64,000 nt of DNA. Source: Pseudomonas sp. Seg1 (GTDB taxonomy: Bacteria > Pseudomonadota > Gammaproteobacteria > Pseudomonadales > Pseudomonadaceae). The first letter of the stretch is position 1. Each line of letters opens with the position of its first letter. The stretch spans positions 4,448,501-4,512,500 of the forward strand of contig NZ_AP021903.1 of the NCBI RefSeq assembly GCF_018326005.1. Direction: 5' to 3'. Made by a program: the position numbers and the translations under genes. The notes below the pieces were generated by a model that worked only from the letters and a program-made list of their open reading frames with translations, was not told the DNA's origin and ran no database searches. Below, in pieces: positions 49,581-58,224 of this stretch.

Positions 49581-50654
49581 TCAGCGGGATTTGGCTTTCT
49601 TGGTGTCGTGACGGCGCAGGTGGCAGGTCACTTCCTCGCGATCGTGATACAGCTGTTTGCAGCCGATATCGACCTTGATCCCACGAGCCTTGAAACCATC
49701 GGCGATGCGCTCGAGCAAGCGCTTCACCTCGGCATAACGCTGCTTCATCGGCAGTTTCAGGTTGACCACCGCCTCGCGGCAATGCCCTTCGCCGATCCAC
49801 TCTTCGAGCATCGCGGCGTTACGCGCCGGTTTCTCGACGATGTCGCAGACCATCCAGTCCACCGGTTGCTTGGGCTTGAAGGTGAAACCGTCAGCCATCA
49901 AGTGCTGCACGAGCCCGGTGTCCATCAGGCTTTCAGCCATCGGGCCGTTGTCGATGGCGGTTACCAGCATGCCGCGGTTAACCAGTTGCCAGGTCCAGCC
50001 GCCCGGCGCTGCACCGAGATCAACCCCGGTCATGTCGCTGTGCAGGCGATCTTCCCACTGATCACGCGGAATAAAGTGGTGCCAGGCCTCTTCCAGCTTC
50101 AGCGTCGAACGGCTCGGCGCTTCACGGGGAAACTTCAGGCGCGGAATGCCCATCGGCCACATCGCCGAGTTACCGGCATCGGCCATGCCGAGAAACACTT
50201 CACGACCACTTTTGAAGGTCAGCAACAGACGCGGCTTGCTAGCGTCATCCACCAGTTTTCCGGCAGCGGTCAGGGCCTTGCGCAGTGGGCCTTCGAATTT
50301 CTTGCAGAAGTTCGACAGTTCCTTGCCGTCATTGGTGTCGACGACTTCCAGCCACAGGCTGCCGCACACAGGGAAATCGGCCATGTTTGCGAGGATCACG
50401 CTGATGCGATCGTTCTCTGGCAAATCGATGAAGACGCCACGCGCCCATTGGCGCGGAAAGATCAGTTCGGCGAAACGCTGACCGCGCATCAGGCGCTCGG
50501 CACCGTCTTCTTCGGTGCAGACAAACTCGGCGTACGCCGAAGCGGCTTTGGCCTTGGCGTAACCGGACACGTTGAGTTGCGCGGCGAGGTCGGAAATCTC
50601 CGAACAGACTTCGCCTTCGAAGCCTGGCCGGCAATGCATGAATAGGGTGTTCAT
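49581..50654 (-). CDS. rlmM: 23S rRNA 2'-O-ribose C2498 methyltransferase
   Basis: A 357-residue SAM-dependent methyltransferase that methylates C2498 of 23S rRNA before ribosome assembly. It has an N-terminal THUMP-like domain and a Rossmann domain with GVDLGAAPGGWTWQLVNRG, the family's SAM-binding stretch. The C-terminus is basic (RRHDTKKAKSR). I chose the ATG at 50654, giving MNTLFMHCRPGFEGE, with AGGAGT just upstream; the frame opens nine codons earlier. Confidence 0.95.
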   Translation of the reverse strand: MNTLFMHCRPGFEGEVCSEISDLAAQLNVSGYAKAKAASAYAEFVCTEEDGAERLMRGQRFAELIFPRQWARGVFIDLPENDRISVILANMADFPVCGSLWLEVVDTNDGKELSNFCKKFEGPLRKALTAAGKLVDDASKPRLLLTFKSGREVFLGMADAGNSAMWPMGIPRLKFPREAPSRSTLKLEEAWHHFIPRDQWEDRLHSDMTGVDLGAAPGGWTWQLVNRGMLVTAIDNGPMAESLMDTGLVQHLMADGFTFKPKQPVDWMVCDIVEKPARNAAMLEEWIGEGHCREAVVNLKLPMKQRYAEVKRLLERIADGFKARGIKVDIGCKQLYHDREEVTCHLRRHDTKKAKSR

Positions 50655-50756
50655 TCTTACTCCTGGGCAGCGGGCGATCATTCGGCCACTGCGCGATGCT
50701 CAAGCGTTGCGTTGCAGCAATGCCTGTCACGAAAACCGGCGCATGATAGCCGATGT

Positions 50757-50772
50757 CGGAACCTTGGTTCCG
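50757..50772. promoter_or_regulatory. Perfect 7-2-7 palindrome upstream of acnA
   Basis: CGGAACC-TT-GGTTCCG lies between the divergent rlmM and acnA genes, about 105 bases before the acnA start. It may be an operator; no known consensus is claimed. Confidence 0.35.
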
Positions 50773-50876
50773 CTCATAGAGTCCAGTTATTAGCCAGCTA
50801 CCTAAAACAGGGCTAGGTTTAAAGCTCTATTCGTCCCCTCAATCCGTAGCCGTGCGGATTCAAAGGAGTGATCGTA

Positions 50877-53618
50877 ATGCCGTCCCTCGATAGTCTGAAG
50901 ACCCTTAAAACTCTACAAATCGACGACAAGACCTACCACTATTTCAGCTTGCCTGATGCCGCCAAGACCCTTGGCAATATCGACAAGCTGCCGATGTCGC
51001 TGAAAGTCCTGCTGGAAAACCTGCTGCGCTGGGAAGATGAAAAAACCGTTACCGGCGCCGACCTCAAGGCCATCGCCGCGTGGCTCAAGGAGCGCCGCTC
51101 TGACCGGGAAATCCAGTACCGCCCTGCCCGAGTATTGATGCAGGACTTTACCGGCGTACCGGCCGTAGTCGACCTCGCCGCGATGCGCGCCGCGATGGCC
51201 AAGGCCGGCGGCGATCCGCAGCGAATCAATCCGTTGTCGCCTGTCGACCTGGTGATCGACCACTCGGTGATGGTCGACAAATTCGCCACCGCCAGCGCCT
51301 TCGAACAGAACGTTGACATCGAAATGCAGCGTAACGGCGAGCGTTACGCCTTTCTGCGCTGGGGCCAAAGTGCTTTCGATAACTTCAGCGTGGTGCCACC
51401 GGGCACCGGTATCTGCCACCAGGTCAACCTCGAATACCTCGGCCGCACGGTGTGGACCAAGGATGAAGACGGCCGTACCTACGCCTTCCCCGACACGCTG
51501 GTCGGCACCGACTCCCACACCACCATGATCAACGGTCTTGGCGTCCTCGGCTGGGGTGTCGGCGGCATCGAAGCGGAAGCGGCGATGCTCGGACAACCGG
51601 TGTCGATGCTGATTCCGGAAGTGATCGGCTTCAAACTCACCGGCAAGCTCAAAGAAGGCATCACTGCCACTGACCTGGTGCTGACCGTCACGCAGATGCT
51701 GCGCAAGAAAGGTGTGGTCGGCAAGTTCGTCGAGTTTTATGGCGACGGCCTCGCCGAACTGCCGCTGGCTGACCGCGCAACCATCGCCAACATGGCCCCG
51801 GAATACGGCGCGACGTGCGGCTTCTTCCCGGTCGATGAGGTAACGCTGGATTACCTGCGCCTTTCCGGGCGCCCGGCGCAAGTGGTGAAACTGGTCGAGG
51901 CCTACACCAAGGCTCAAGGGCTCTGGCGTCTTCCGGGCCAGGAACCGGTGTTCACCGACAGCCTGGCGCTGGACATGGGCAGCGTCGAAGCCAGTCTGGC
52001 CGGGCCGAAACGCCCGCAGGATCGGGTTTCACTGCCTAATGTCGCGCAAGCCTTCAGCGACTTCCTCGATTTGCAATTCAAACCCACCAGCAAAGAAGAA
52101 GGTCGCCTGGAAAGCGAAGGGGGCGGCGGCGTGGCGGTGGGCAACGCCGATCTGATCGGCGAAACCGAATACGAATACGAGGGCCACACCTATCGCCTGA
52201 AAAACGGCGCCGTGGTCATTGCCGCGATCACCTCTTGCACCAATACGTCCAACCCGAGCGTGATGATGGCCGCCGGGCTCCTGGCGAAAAAAGCCGTGGA
52301 GAAAGGCCTGACGCGCAAACCGTGGGTCAAGAGTTCACTGGCGCCGGGCTCGAAAGTGGTCACCGATTACTACAAGGCGGCGGGGCTGACGCAATACCTC
52401 GACCAGCTCGGGTTTTCGCTGGTCGGGTATGGCTGCACCACTTGCATCGGCAACTCCGGGCCACTGCCTGAGCCGATCGAGAAAGCCATCCAGAAAGCCG
52501 ACCTTGCCGTCGCCTCGGTGCTGTCTGGCAACCGCAACTTCGAAGGTCGGGTGCATCCGCTGGTGAAAACCAACTGGCTGGCCTCGCCACCACTGGTGGT
52601 GGCCTATGCGCTGGCCGGCACTGTTCGTACCGATATCAGCAGCGAACCGCTGGGTAACGATCAACAGGGCAACCCGGTTTATCTGCGTGACATCTGGCCA
52701 AGCAGCCAGGAAATCGCCGACGCGGTGAGTCAGGTCAGCACGGCGATGTTTCACAAGGAATACGCCGAAGTGTTTGCCGGTGATGAACAGTGGCAGGCCA
52801 TCGAGGTGCCGCAAGCGGCGACTTACGTGTGGCAGGACGATTCGACTTACATCCAGCATCCGCCGTTCTTCGATGACATAGGCGGCCCGCTGCCTGAGAT
52901 CAAGGATGTGAAGGGCGCGCGCGTGCTGGCCTTGCTCGGCGACTCGGTGACCACCGACCACATTTCCCCTGCCGGCAATATCAAGGCTGACAGCCCGGCC
53001 GGACGTTACCTGCGCGACAAAGGCGTGGAGCCGCGAGACTTCAACTCCTACGGCTCGCGTCGCGGCAACCACGAAGTGATGATGCGCGGCACCTTTGCCA
53101 ACATTCGAATCCGTAACGAGATGCTCGGCGGTGAAGAAGGTGGCAATACGATCTACATTCCGAGCGGCGAGAAATTGCCGATCTACGACGCGGCCATGCG
53201 CTACCAGGCTTCGGGCACACCGTTGGTGGTGATTGCCGGGCAGGAATATGGCACAGGTTCCAGTCGTGACTGGGCGGCCAAAGGCACTAACCTGCTGGGC
53301 GTCAAAGCGGTGATCGCCGAGAGCTTCGAGCGCATTCACCGTTCCAACCTGGTGGGCATGGGTGTGTTGCCGTTGCAGTTCAAGCTCGATCAGAACCGCA
53401 AGAGCCTGAATCTGACCGGCAAGGAAACCTTCGAAATTCAGGGCCTGACCGGTGTCGAACTGACGCCGAGGATGAACCTGCCTCTGGTGATCACCCGTGA
53501 GGATGGGCGTCAGGAGAAAATCGAAGTGCTGTGCCGCATCGACACCCTGAATGAGGTGGAATACTTCAAGTCGGGCGGGATTCTGCATTATGTGTTGCGT
53601 CAGCTGATCGCCTCCTAG
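50877..53618 (+). CDS. acnA: Aconitate hydratase A
   Basis: A 913-residue [4Fe-4S] enzyme that interconverts citrate and isocitrate. The cluster cysteines lie in [12 protein letters not shown] and [13 protein letters not shown] (the first near residue 452, the pair near 519-522). The substrate region [19 protein letters not shown] is conserved, and the C-terminal swivelling domain has [11 protein letters not shown] chose ATG at 50877, with AAAGGAG eight bases upstream; an in-frame GTG at 50868 lies too close to that site. It corresponds to PA1562. Confidence 0.97.
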   Translation: MPSLDSLKTLKTLQIDDKTYHYFSLPDAAKTLGNIDKLPMSLKVLLENLLRWEDEKTVTGADLKAIAAWLKERRSDREIQYRPARVLMQDFTGVPAVVDLAAMRAAMAKAGGDPQRINPLSPVDLVIDHSVMVDKFATASAFEQNVDIEMQRNGERYAFLRWGQSAFDNFSVVPPGTGICHQVNLEYLGRTVWTKDEDGRTYAFPDTLVGTDSHTTMINGLGVLGWGVGGIEAEAAMLGQPVSMLIPEVIGFKLTGKLKEGITATDLVLTVTQMLRKKGVVGKFVEFYGDGLAELPLADRATIANMAPEYGATCGFFPVDEVTLDYLRLSGRPAQVVKLVEAYTKAQGLWRLPGQEPVFTDSLALDMGSVEASLAGPKRPQDRVSLPNVAQAFSDFLDLQFKPTSKEEGRLESEGGGGVAVGNADLIGETEYEYEGHTYRLKNGAVVIAAITSCTNTSNPSVMMAAGLLAKKAVEKGLTRKPWVKSSLAPGSKVVTDYYKAAGLTQYLDQLGFSLVGYGCTTCIGNSGPLPEPIEKAIQKADLAVASVLSGNRNFEGRVHPLVKTNWLASPPLVVAYALAGTVRTDISSEPLGNDQQGNPVYLRDIWPSSQEIADAVSQVSTAMFHKEYAEVFAGDEQWQAIEVPQAATYVWQDDSTYIQHPPFFDDIGGPLPEIKDVKGARVLALLGDSVTTDHISPAGNIKADSPAGRYLRDKGVEPRDFNSYGSRRGNHEVMMRGTFANIRIRNEMLGGEEGGNTIYIPSGEKLPIYDAAMRYQASGTPLVVIAGQEYGTGSSRDWAAKGTNLLGVKAVIAESFERIHRSNLVGMGVLPLQFKLDQNRKSLNLTGKETFEIQGLTGVELTPRMNLPLVITREDGRQEKIEVLCRIDTLNEVEYFKSGGILHYVLRQLIAS

Positions 53619-53630
53619 CGCTTGGATCCC

Positions 53631-53764
53631 CTGTGGCGAGGGGATTTATCCCCGATGGGCTGCGCAGCAGCCCTGAAAATCGACACCGCGTTCTTGCTGA
53701 AAGAGCGCGGTATTAGAAAGTGGGCCGCTTCGCGCCCTAGCGGGAGCAAGCTCCCTCGCCACAG
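53631..53764. repeat. Long REPIN, divergent arms
   Basis: CTGTGGCGAGGGGATTTATCCCCG at the left and AGCGGGAGCAAGCTCCCTCGCCACAG at the right are related but unequal arms of the family seen at 49431: the inner palindrome is GGGGATTTATCCCC on one side and GGGAGCAAGCTCCC on the other. It sits between acnA and the minus-strand sRNA. Confidence 0.8.
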
Positions 53765-53802
53765 GTAGTTCGCCCGATAGTCGATAGTACTTTTCGACAG
53801 GC

Positions 53803-53920
53803 GAAAAAAAACCCGCCGAAGCGGGTTTTTCCCAAGACCATTATCGACTCCCTGTCGGCAGCGATCCTTGCAATGGTCGATCATCCGTGATCCTGAAGCA
53901 CTCCCTGTGCTTCAGTTGAT
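53803..53920 (-). ncRNA. rsmX: Probable RsmX-type sRNA (RsmA/RsmE antagonist)
   Basis: About 118 nt ending in a strong terminator (ACCCGC-CGAA-GCGGGT then a T run). The RNA has six GGA motifs. Two hairpins display the same AGGGA loop: CTGAAGCAC/GTGCTTCAG at 53893-53915 and CGAC/GTCG at 53845-53857. A third, GATCA/TGATC at 53879-53892, shows CGGA. Such RNAs sequester the translational repressors RsmA and RsmE in the Gac/Rsm cascade, which controls secondary metabolites and biofilm. The length agrees with RsmX (about 119 nt). The 5' end is inferred from a weak TAATCT -10 element. It has no ORF and follows the kinase gene on the same strand. Confidence 0.83.
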
Positions 53921-53976
53921 GGGTGTAGATTACGCGCTGGATCCAATCGGCAATAGTCGACATAGCTACCATCGCG

Positions 53977-53994
53977 TGTAAGACATTCGCCATA
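53977..53994 (-). promoter_or_regulatory. Possible GacA upstream activating site of the sRNA
   Basis: On the minus strand CTTACA (53977-53982) equals the right half of the GacA consensus TGTAAG-N6-CTTACA; the left half matches poorly (2 of 6). It lies about 60-75 bases before the proposed start, the expected range. Confidence 0.45.
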
Positions 53995-54022
53995 GCGCCC
54001 CTTCCGAAAACCCTTAGCCATG

Positions 54023-54838
54023 TCAGGCGTTGAGCATGGACGCCGCGATTTTCGCGACTTTCAGCTGTCCTGAGGCCTGTTCCTGCAGGTCATCCTCCAG
54101 AAACCATGCGGCAGACAACCCGGCAAACGCCAGCACCCATTGCAGCAGGCGACGACGATCCAGGCTAGCAGCCGCAACAATAACCTCTACCTGCCGGAGA
54201 AATCGCTCGGGGTCGCCCGCCGTCGGCAGGTCCGGGTTGCAGATCAGATTGGCGTAGTCAAAACCGCGTTCGCCCCTTACTCGCTTCGGATCAATCGCCA
54301 ACCAGCCGCGCGGGCCGAAATCGAGGACGTTGTCGTGGTGCATGTCACCGTGCAGCACCACCACTTCCTGCGGATCAGCGAGCAAGGCTTCGGCGGTTTG
54401 CAGGCTCAGGGCATAGGGCCCGCCATGTAGTGCGGCAGCCATTCGCAGCGAAACGAACCACGGCCCCAGCTCTACCAGCGGCGGGGGCAACGTGGCGCGC
54501 GGGGCATGCAGTCGCGCCAGCGCGGTGCACAGAATGCGGCTGGCCTCATCATCCTGGCCATTGAGCGCCATGTGCATCAGCGAACGCTGCCCCATGGCCC
54601 GCTCCATCAGCAAGCCATCCTCATGGTGCGCCAACACCCGAGCCGCGCCCTCGCCGTTCCACCAGACCATCAGCCGATTGCCATACTTTTCCTCGGCGTC
54701 GTCGGCCAGTTTCAGCATCGCCGGGGTGTCACCCAGACGCACCGGCAACAGCCGGCTGCCGGGCGTGATGATCGGTGGCCCGTCCGGCACCAGTGACCAG
54801 CGCTTGAGCCAGGGTTCGAACATTGCGCTGTCAGCCAC
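54023..54838 (-). CDS. Aminoglycoside/hydroxyurea kinase, APH(6) type
   Basis: A 271-residue kinase-like protein of the streptomycin 6-kinase family. Near residue 163 is VVLHGDMHHDNVLDFG, the catalytic loop with Asp and Asn, followed by WLAIDPKRVRGERGFDYAN with the metal-binding Asp. The GTG at 54838 overlaps the upstream stop; the ATG at 54823 is an equal candidate and gives the more usual MFEPWLKRW start. Chromosomal members need not give resistance. Overlap with the AHSA1 gene indicates one operon. Confidence 0.8.
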   Translation of the reverse strand: MADSAMFEPWLKRWSLVPDGPPIITPGSRLLPVRLGDTPAMLKLADDAEEKYGNRLMVWWNGEGAARVLAHHEDGLLMERAMGQRSLMHMALNGQDDEASRILCTALARLHAPRATLPPPLVELGPWFVSLRMAAALHGGPYALSLQTAEALLADPQEVVVLHGDMHHDNVLDFGPRGWLAIDPKRVRGERGFDYANLICNPDLPTAGDPERFLRQVEVIVAAASLDRRRLLQWVLAFAGLSAAWFLEDDLQEQASGQLKVAKIAASMLNA

Positions 54839-55319
54839 CCTGACGCTCGCGAGCCTTGGCGCTTTCGACGAGGAACTGTTCGAGCCGGCTCAACTGTTCT
54901 TCCCAGCCACGGCTGTCCATGTAATACGCCTCTTTCTGGCGGATATCGGGAATGTGCGCGAAGCCTGATTCGGACACTTTCAGCAGCGTGCCACTCTCGA
55001 AGTCTTCCAGTTCGAACCTGACCAGGGTGGTCGGCTCCTGGGAATAATCGATCTTCGGGTTGACCGCATACGGATGCCAACGGAACGAGAACAACTGCTG
55101 CGGCTCGACCCGTTCGATCAGCACATTCCATAACACATGTTCATAACCCGGATACGTGACCTGCCCTTGCGTCCATTCGCCGGCAATAAAACGCCTGCCC
55201 TCCAGCGCCACACCAAACCACTGACCAAATGCCTCGGCATCGACCAATGCACGCCAGACATGTGAACGCGGCACCTTGAGCGTGATTTTGCGTTCGAAAC
55301 TATTGGGTACTGGTTTCAT
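54831..55319 (-). CDS. SRPBCC/AHSA1-family protein
   Basis: A 162-residue START-like fold protein with the AHSA1 pattern: an N-terminal FERKITLKVPRSHVWRALVDAEAFGQWFG-type start (the residues from VWRAL to WFG mark the family), a central HVLWNVLIERVEPQQLFSFRW, and a C-terminal helix. Such proteins bind hydrophobic ligands or aid Hsp90-like ATPases; the ligand here is unknown. It shares eight bases with the kinase gene downstream, so the two are likely co-translated. GGAGGTG precedes the ATG. Confidence 0.8.
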   Translation of the reverse strand: MKPVPNSFERKITLKVPRSHVWRALVDAEAFGQWFGVALEGRRFIAGEWTQGQVTYPGYEHVLWNVLIERVEPQQLFSFRWHPYAVNPKIDYSQEPTTLVRFELEDFESGTLLKVSESGFAHIPDIRQKEAYYMDSRGWEEQLSRLEQFLVESAKARERQGG

Positions 55320-55515
55320 ACGTCACCTCCTGTTCTGAACACTAGGCCTGTATGACCACATGTCCAACCTGAAGTTGTATCAAAGCGGTGCAGCAGGTCA
55401 TCGCGAGGAAACATCCGGCGGCATCTTGCTTGGGTCAATTGTGCGAATTCGAGGGCAGACCTGCGGATGAAACTGTTACCTTTTCCCGCGATACAGAACC
55501 AGACAAGGATGAATC

Positions 55516-56436
55516 ATGCAGCCATCACTCCCCGAGCGTTATCGCGGCGCCCTGCTTGGCCTGGCCTGCGGCGACGCGGTCGGCACCACGGTCGAATTCC
55601 AGCCGCGAGGCTCATTTCAGCCGTTATCGGACATGGTCGGAGGTGGCCCATTCCACTTGAAGCCCGGGCAATGGACGGACGACACTTCGATGGCGCTGTG
55701 TCTGGCGGAAAGTCTGCTGAACAAGAACGGCTTCGATGCTGCCGACCAGATGGGGCGCTACCTCAACTGGTGGAAATGGGGGTATCTGAGCTCCACCGGC
55801 GAATGCTTCGATATCGGCATGACCGTCAGTCACGCGCTGTCGCACTACCAGCAAACCGGCGAGCCCTTTGCCGGCTCGATCGACCCGTACACCGCTGGCA
55901 ACGGCTCGCTCATGCGATTGGTGCCGGTGGTGCTGTTTTACTTTCCTGATCCCCAACTGATTCAGCGTTTTGCCGCTGACAGCTCACGGACGACCCACGC
56001 CGCCCCTGAAGCCATCGAGTGCTGCCAACTTTTCGCCGAGCTGATCGGCAAGGCACTGCAGGGCGCCTCCAAGACAGAATTGCGCCATTCATCCGTGTCG
56101 GCGTTCACTCAACCGAAAGTCGCGGCGATTGCCCGTGGTGATTACCTCAGCAAATCAATCAGTGAGATCCGCGGCAGCGGCTATAGCGTGCAATCGCTGG
56201 AAGCGGCGTTGTGGTGCTTTCATCACACCGGAAACTTTGCTGAGGCCATCCTGCAAGCGGCGAATCTGGGTGAGGACGCCGACACCACCGCTGCGATCGT
56301 TGGCCAATTGGCCGGTGCTCATTACGGCGTGCGTGCCATTCCTGCCCACTGGCTGGAGAAGTTGCATGAGGGCGAAGAAATCACTGCGACCGCAGATCGT
56401 CTGCTGGAAGCCTCGCGATTACGAGCGCCGGAATAG
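55516..56436 (+). CDS. ADP-ribosylglycohydrolase (DraG family)
   Basis: A 306-residue all-helical enzyme of the DraG/ARH type, which removes ADP-ribose from proteins or small molecules. The metal sites are visible: GDAVGTTVEF near residue 21, WTDDTSMALCLAESL near residue 57, and NLGEDADTTAAIVGQLAGAHYG near residue 256-277. No ADP-ribosyltransferase is in the window, so the target is open. The 196 bases between it and the AHSA1 gene serve the two divergent units. Confidence 0.9.
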   Translation: MQPSLPERYRGALLGLACGDAVGTTVEFQPRGSFQPLSDMVGGGPFHLKPGQWTDDTSMALCLAESLLNKNGFDAADQMGRYLNWWKWGYLSSTGECFDIGMTVSHALSHYQQTGEPFAGSIDPYTAGNGSLMRLVPVVLFYFPDPQLIQRFAADSSRTTHAAPEAIECCQLFAELIGKALQGASKTELRHSSVSAFTQPKVAAIARGDYLSKSISEIRGSGYSVQSLEAALWCFHHTGNFAEAILQAANLGEDADTTAAIVGQLAGAHYGVRAIPAHWLEKLHEGEEITATADRLLEASRLRAPE

Positions 56437-56491
56437 CCGCGCTTAATCGCTACACTGTTCTGCACTTTCATCCGACACAGCGAGATTGTCC

Positions 56492-56896
56492 ATGTCCCCA
56501 CGCCTGCTTCTGGCCCTGACGCCTTTTCTGTTTACCCCCAGCGCCCACGCCGCCGTCGACTGTGCGAATGCCAGCGATCAGGCAACGATGAACCAGTGCG
56601 CCGGGCAGGATTACAAGGCGGCCGACAACGAGTTGAACGCGGTGTACAAGCAAATCAAAGAGCGCTTGAAAGACAATGCCGAGGCCACAAAACTGCTGGT
56701 TGATGCGCAGCGGGCGTGGATCGGCTTTCGTGACGCCGAATGCACGTTTTCGTCATCGGGGGTGACGGGCGGGAGTGTTTATCCGTTGGTTTACAGCAGT
56801 TGCCTGACCGGGGTGACCAAGGTGCGGATTGAGGCGCTAAAGCAGTATTTGAAGTGTGAGGAAGGTGACATGAGTTGCCCGGTACCCGGGGCCTGA
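56492..56896 (+). CDS. LprI-like secreted protein (DUF1311)
   Basis: A 134-residue exported protein: signal peptide of about 19 residues (ending AHA), then AAVDCANASDQATMNQCA, the four-Cys DUF1311 pattern: helices LNAVYKQIKERLKDN and LLVDAQRAWIGFRDAECTF, and a Cys in YSSCLTGVTKVRIEALKQYL. Some members inhibit lysozyme. I chose the ATG at 56492; a TTG two codons earlier is possible. It lies 55 bases after the DraG gene. Confidence 0.88.
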   Translation: MSPRLLLALTPFLFTPSAHAAVDCANASDQATMNQCAGQDYKAADNELNAVYKQIKERLKDNAEATKLLVDAQRAWIGFRDAECTFSSSGVTGGSVYPLVYSSCLTGVTKVRIEALKQYLKCEEGDMSCPVPGA

Positions 56897-56919
56897 ATTT
56901 TCGCTGAATTCAAAGACCT

Positions 56920-56941
56920 CATCGCTGGCAAGCCAGCGATG
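56920..56941. repeat. Collapsed REP palindrome
   Basis: CATCGCTGGC-AA-GCCAGCGATG is a perfect palindrome made of the outer arms of the ATCGCTGGCAAGCCAGC REP family, with everything between the arms missing. Confidence 0.7.
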
Positions 56942-57030
56942 GCATCAGCCTGGACGCCGCAAATTGCCGGATAAAATCTGCGCCGTGGTAATCGCCATCC
57001 CCCCTGGCAGCTTGATACTCCCCGTCTGCT

Positions 57031-57245
57031 TCATCGTCTCGGCGTCACCAGGTCAATGTTGAACAGGTCATACAGGCATTCGGCAGTCGCCGAGTCCTGC
57101 TTTTTGTCTATGAATTTCGCCGCAGTGTAGAGCAGTAAAAAATCATCGCGGTAAGTCTGTTGATTCCACTCTGGCGCGCGGTAGTTGGTGCGTTTCAAGT
57201 GGCGACCGGGATCAGCACGTCGACCTTGTCGACGGAGTACAATCA
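57031..57245 (-). pseudogene. C-terminal gene remnant with a frameshift
   Basis: The minus strand encodes a protein-like 3' end, KRTNYRAPEWNQQTYRDDF followed by an amphipathic stretch ending in NIDLVTPRR and a stop. Just upstream, near 57195-57205, the sensible reading changes frame: the bases read YSVDKVDVLIPVAT in another frame before reaching LKRTNY. The coding pattern ends near 57245 against AT-rich DNA. I infer the 3' remnant of a deleted gene that also carries a one-base indel. The parent family is not recognised. The whole gap 56897-57317 holds only this remnant and the REP palindrome. Confidence 0.5.
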
Positions 57246-57317
57246 TAATAATTTATTGCAATTCGATAATTAAACATCGAGAATCGGTTATCTGAACTGA
57301 TATGGCAAGGAATTTTC

Positions 57318-57923
57318 ATGAGTACTCGCATCGATGGCGCGGCGTTGCAGCGCATGCACTGGGTTGGATTGCTGGCGGCGATTCTCGTCTGGTTTCTGGG
57401 CGTCACTGAGGTCGGCGGTAGCGCAACGCTCTGGATGTTCAAAATGGATGAAATGCTCGCGGCCCTGCTCTACGCGTTCGCTGAAGGCTCGCCGCAATTG
57501 CTTGATCCGTTTGTCGAAGGCGCGCTGCTCGATCCCGCCACTTGGCTATCGCCACTGGCCACTGCCCTGATCGTCATTTTGGACTTCCTGCCCGTTCTGC
57601 TATCGGTCTACGCGTTATGGCTGACCGGTCTGTTTTTCCTGCGCCTGTCGCGTGGTGAAACCTGGACCGATCGCAATATCAGAGTCCTGTGGCGCGTGGG
57701 TGTGCTGTGCATCGTTTCTCCGGCAACCTATCCACTCGTAGAAACCTTGCAAGGTTTGGCGCTGTCCATAGACTTGCCTGCGGGAGAGCGCATTTTCAAA
57801 TTCTCGATCGGCCTGTCTTCCACTTCCGCCTACGAAATTATCAAAGGCATTTTGCTCTGTTTGTTTTCAATTATCATGCGTGATGCAAAAGTCCTCAGCG
57901 ATGAGCAAAGTCAATACATATAG
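57318..57923 (+). CDS. DUF2975 membrane protein
   Basis: A 201-residue protein with about four membrane helices (residues about 15-35, 70-110, 120-140 and 170-190), as in the DUF2975 family. The loop FFLRLSRGETWTDRNIRVL (about residues 105-125) resembles the family's F-x-G-x-x-F loop. Its function is unknown. It lies 9 bases before an XRE-type regulator gene; this pairing is seen in many bacteria. The DNA upstream (57245-57310) is AT-rich. Confidence 0.75.
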   Translation: MSTRIDGAALQRMHWVGLLAAILVWFLGVTEVGGSATLWMFKMDEMLAALLYAFAEGSPQLLDPFVEGALLDPATWLSPLATALIVILDFLPVLLSVYALWLTGLFFLRLSRGETWTDRNIRVLWRVGVLCIVSPATYPLVETLQGLALSIDLPAGERIFKFSIGLSSTSAYEIIKGILLCLFSIIMRDAKVLSDEQSQYI

Positions 57924-57932
57924 AACAATATA

Positions 57933-58139
57933 ATGACCATTATCGTCCGCCTTGACGTTGTCATGGCCACGCAAAAAATTCGCTCCAAAGAGTTAGCCGT
58001 TCTATTGGGCATCACCGAGGCTAATCTGTCATTACTGAAAAATGGCAAGGTCAAGGGGGTGAAGATGGCAACCCTGGACAAGCTCTGCGCTGCGCTCGAT
58101 TGCCAGCCGGGCGATCTGCTGGAATATCAAAAAGACTGA
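57933..58139 (+). CDS. YozG-like XRE-family regulator
   Basis: A 68-residue Cro/CI-type DNA-binding protein. MTIIVRLDVVMATQKIRSKE leads into the helix-turn-helix AVLLGITEANLSLLKNGKVK, then ATLDKLCAALDCQPGDLLEY. Small regulators of this type commonly sit next to DUF2975 genes and probably control them. The start is retained because relatives begin the same way. Confidence 0.9.
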   Translation: MTIIVRLDVVMATQKIRSKELAVLLGITEANLSLLKNGKVKGVKMATLDKLCAALDCQPGDLLEYQKD

Positions 58140-58224
58140 GTCTTCGTTTCTACCCGCGATTAGTTTATTGCGGGTTCCAACCGTTTAATCCTTATTCATT
58201 CCTTATTAGCAAGGCGGCTATTGC

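Noticed and set aside
53615..53884. 89-codon minus-strand ORF after acnA
   Set aside because: It is made of the sRNA, its terminator and a REPIN, which explain the sequence.
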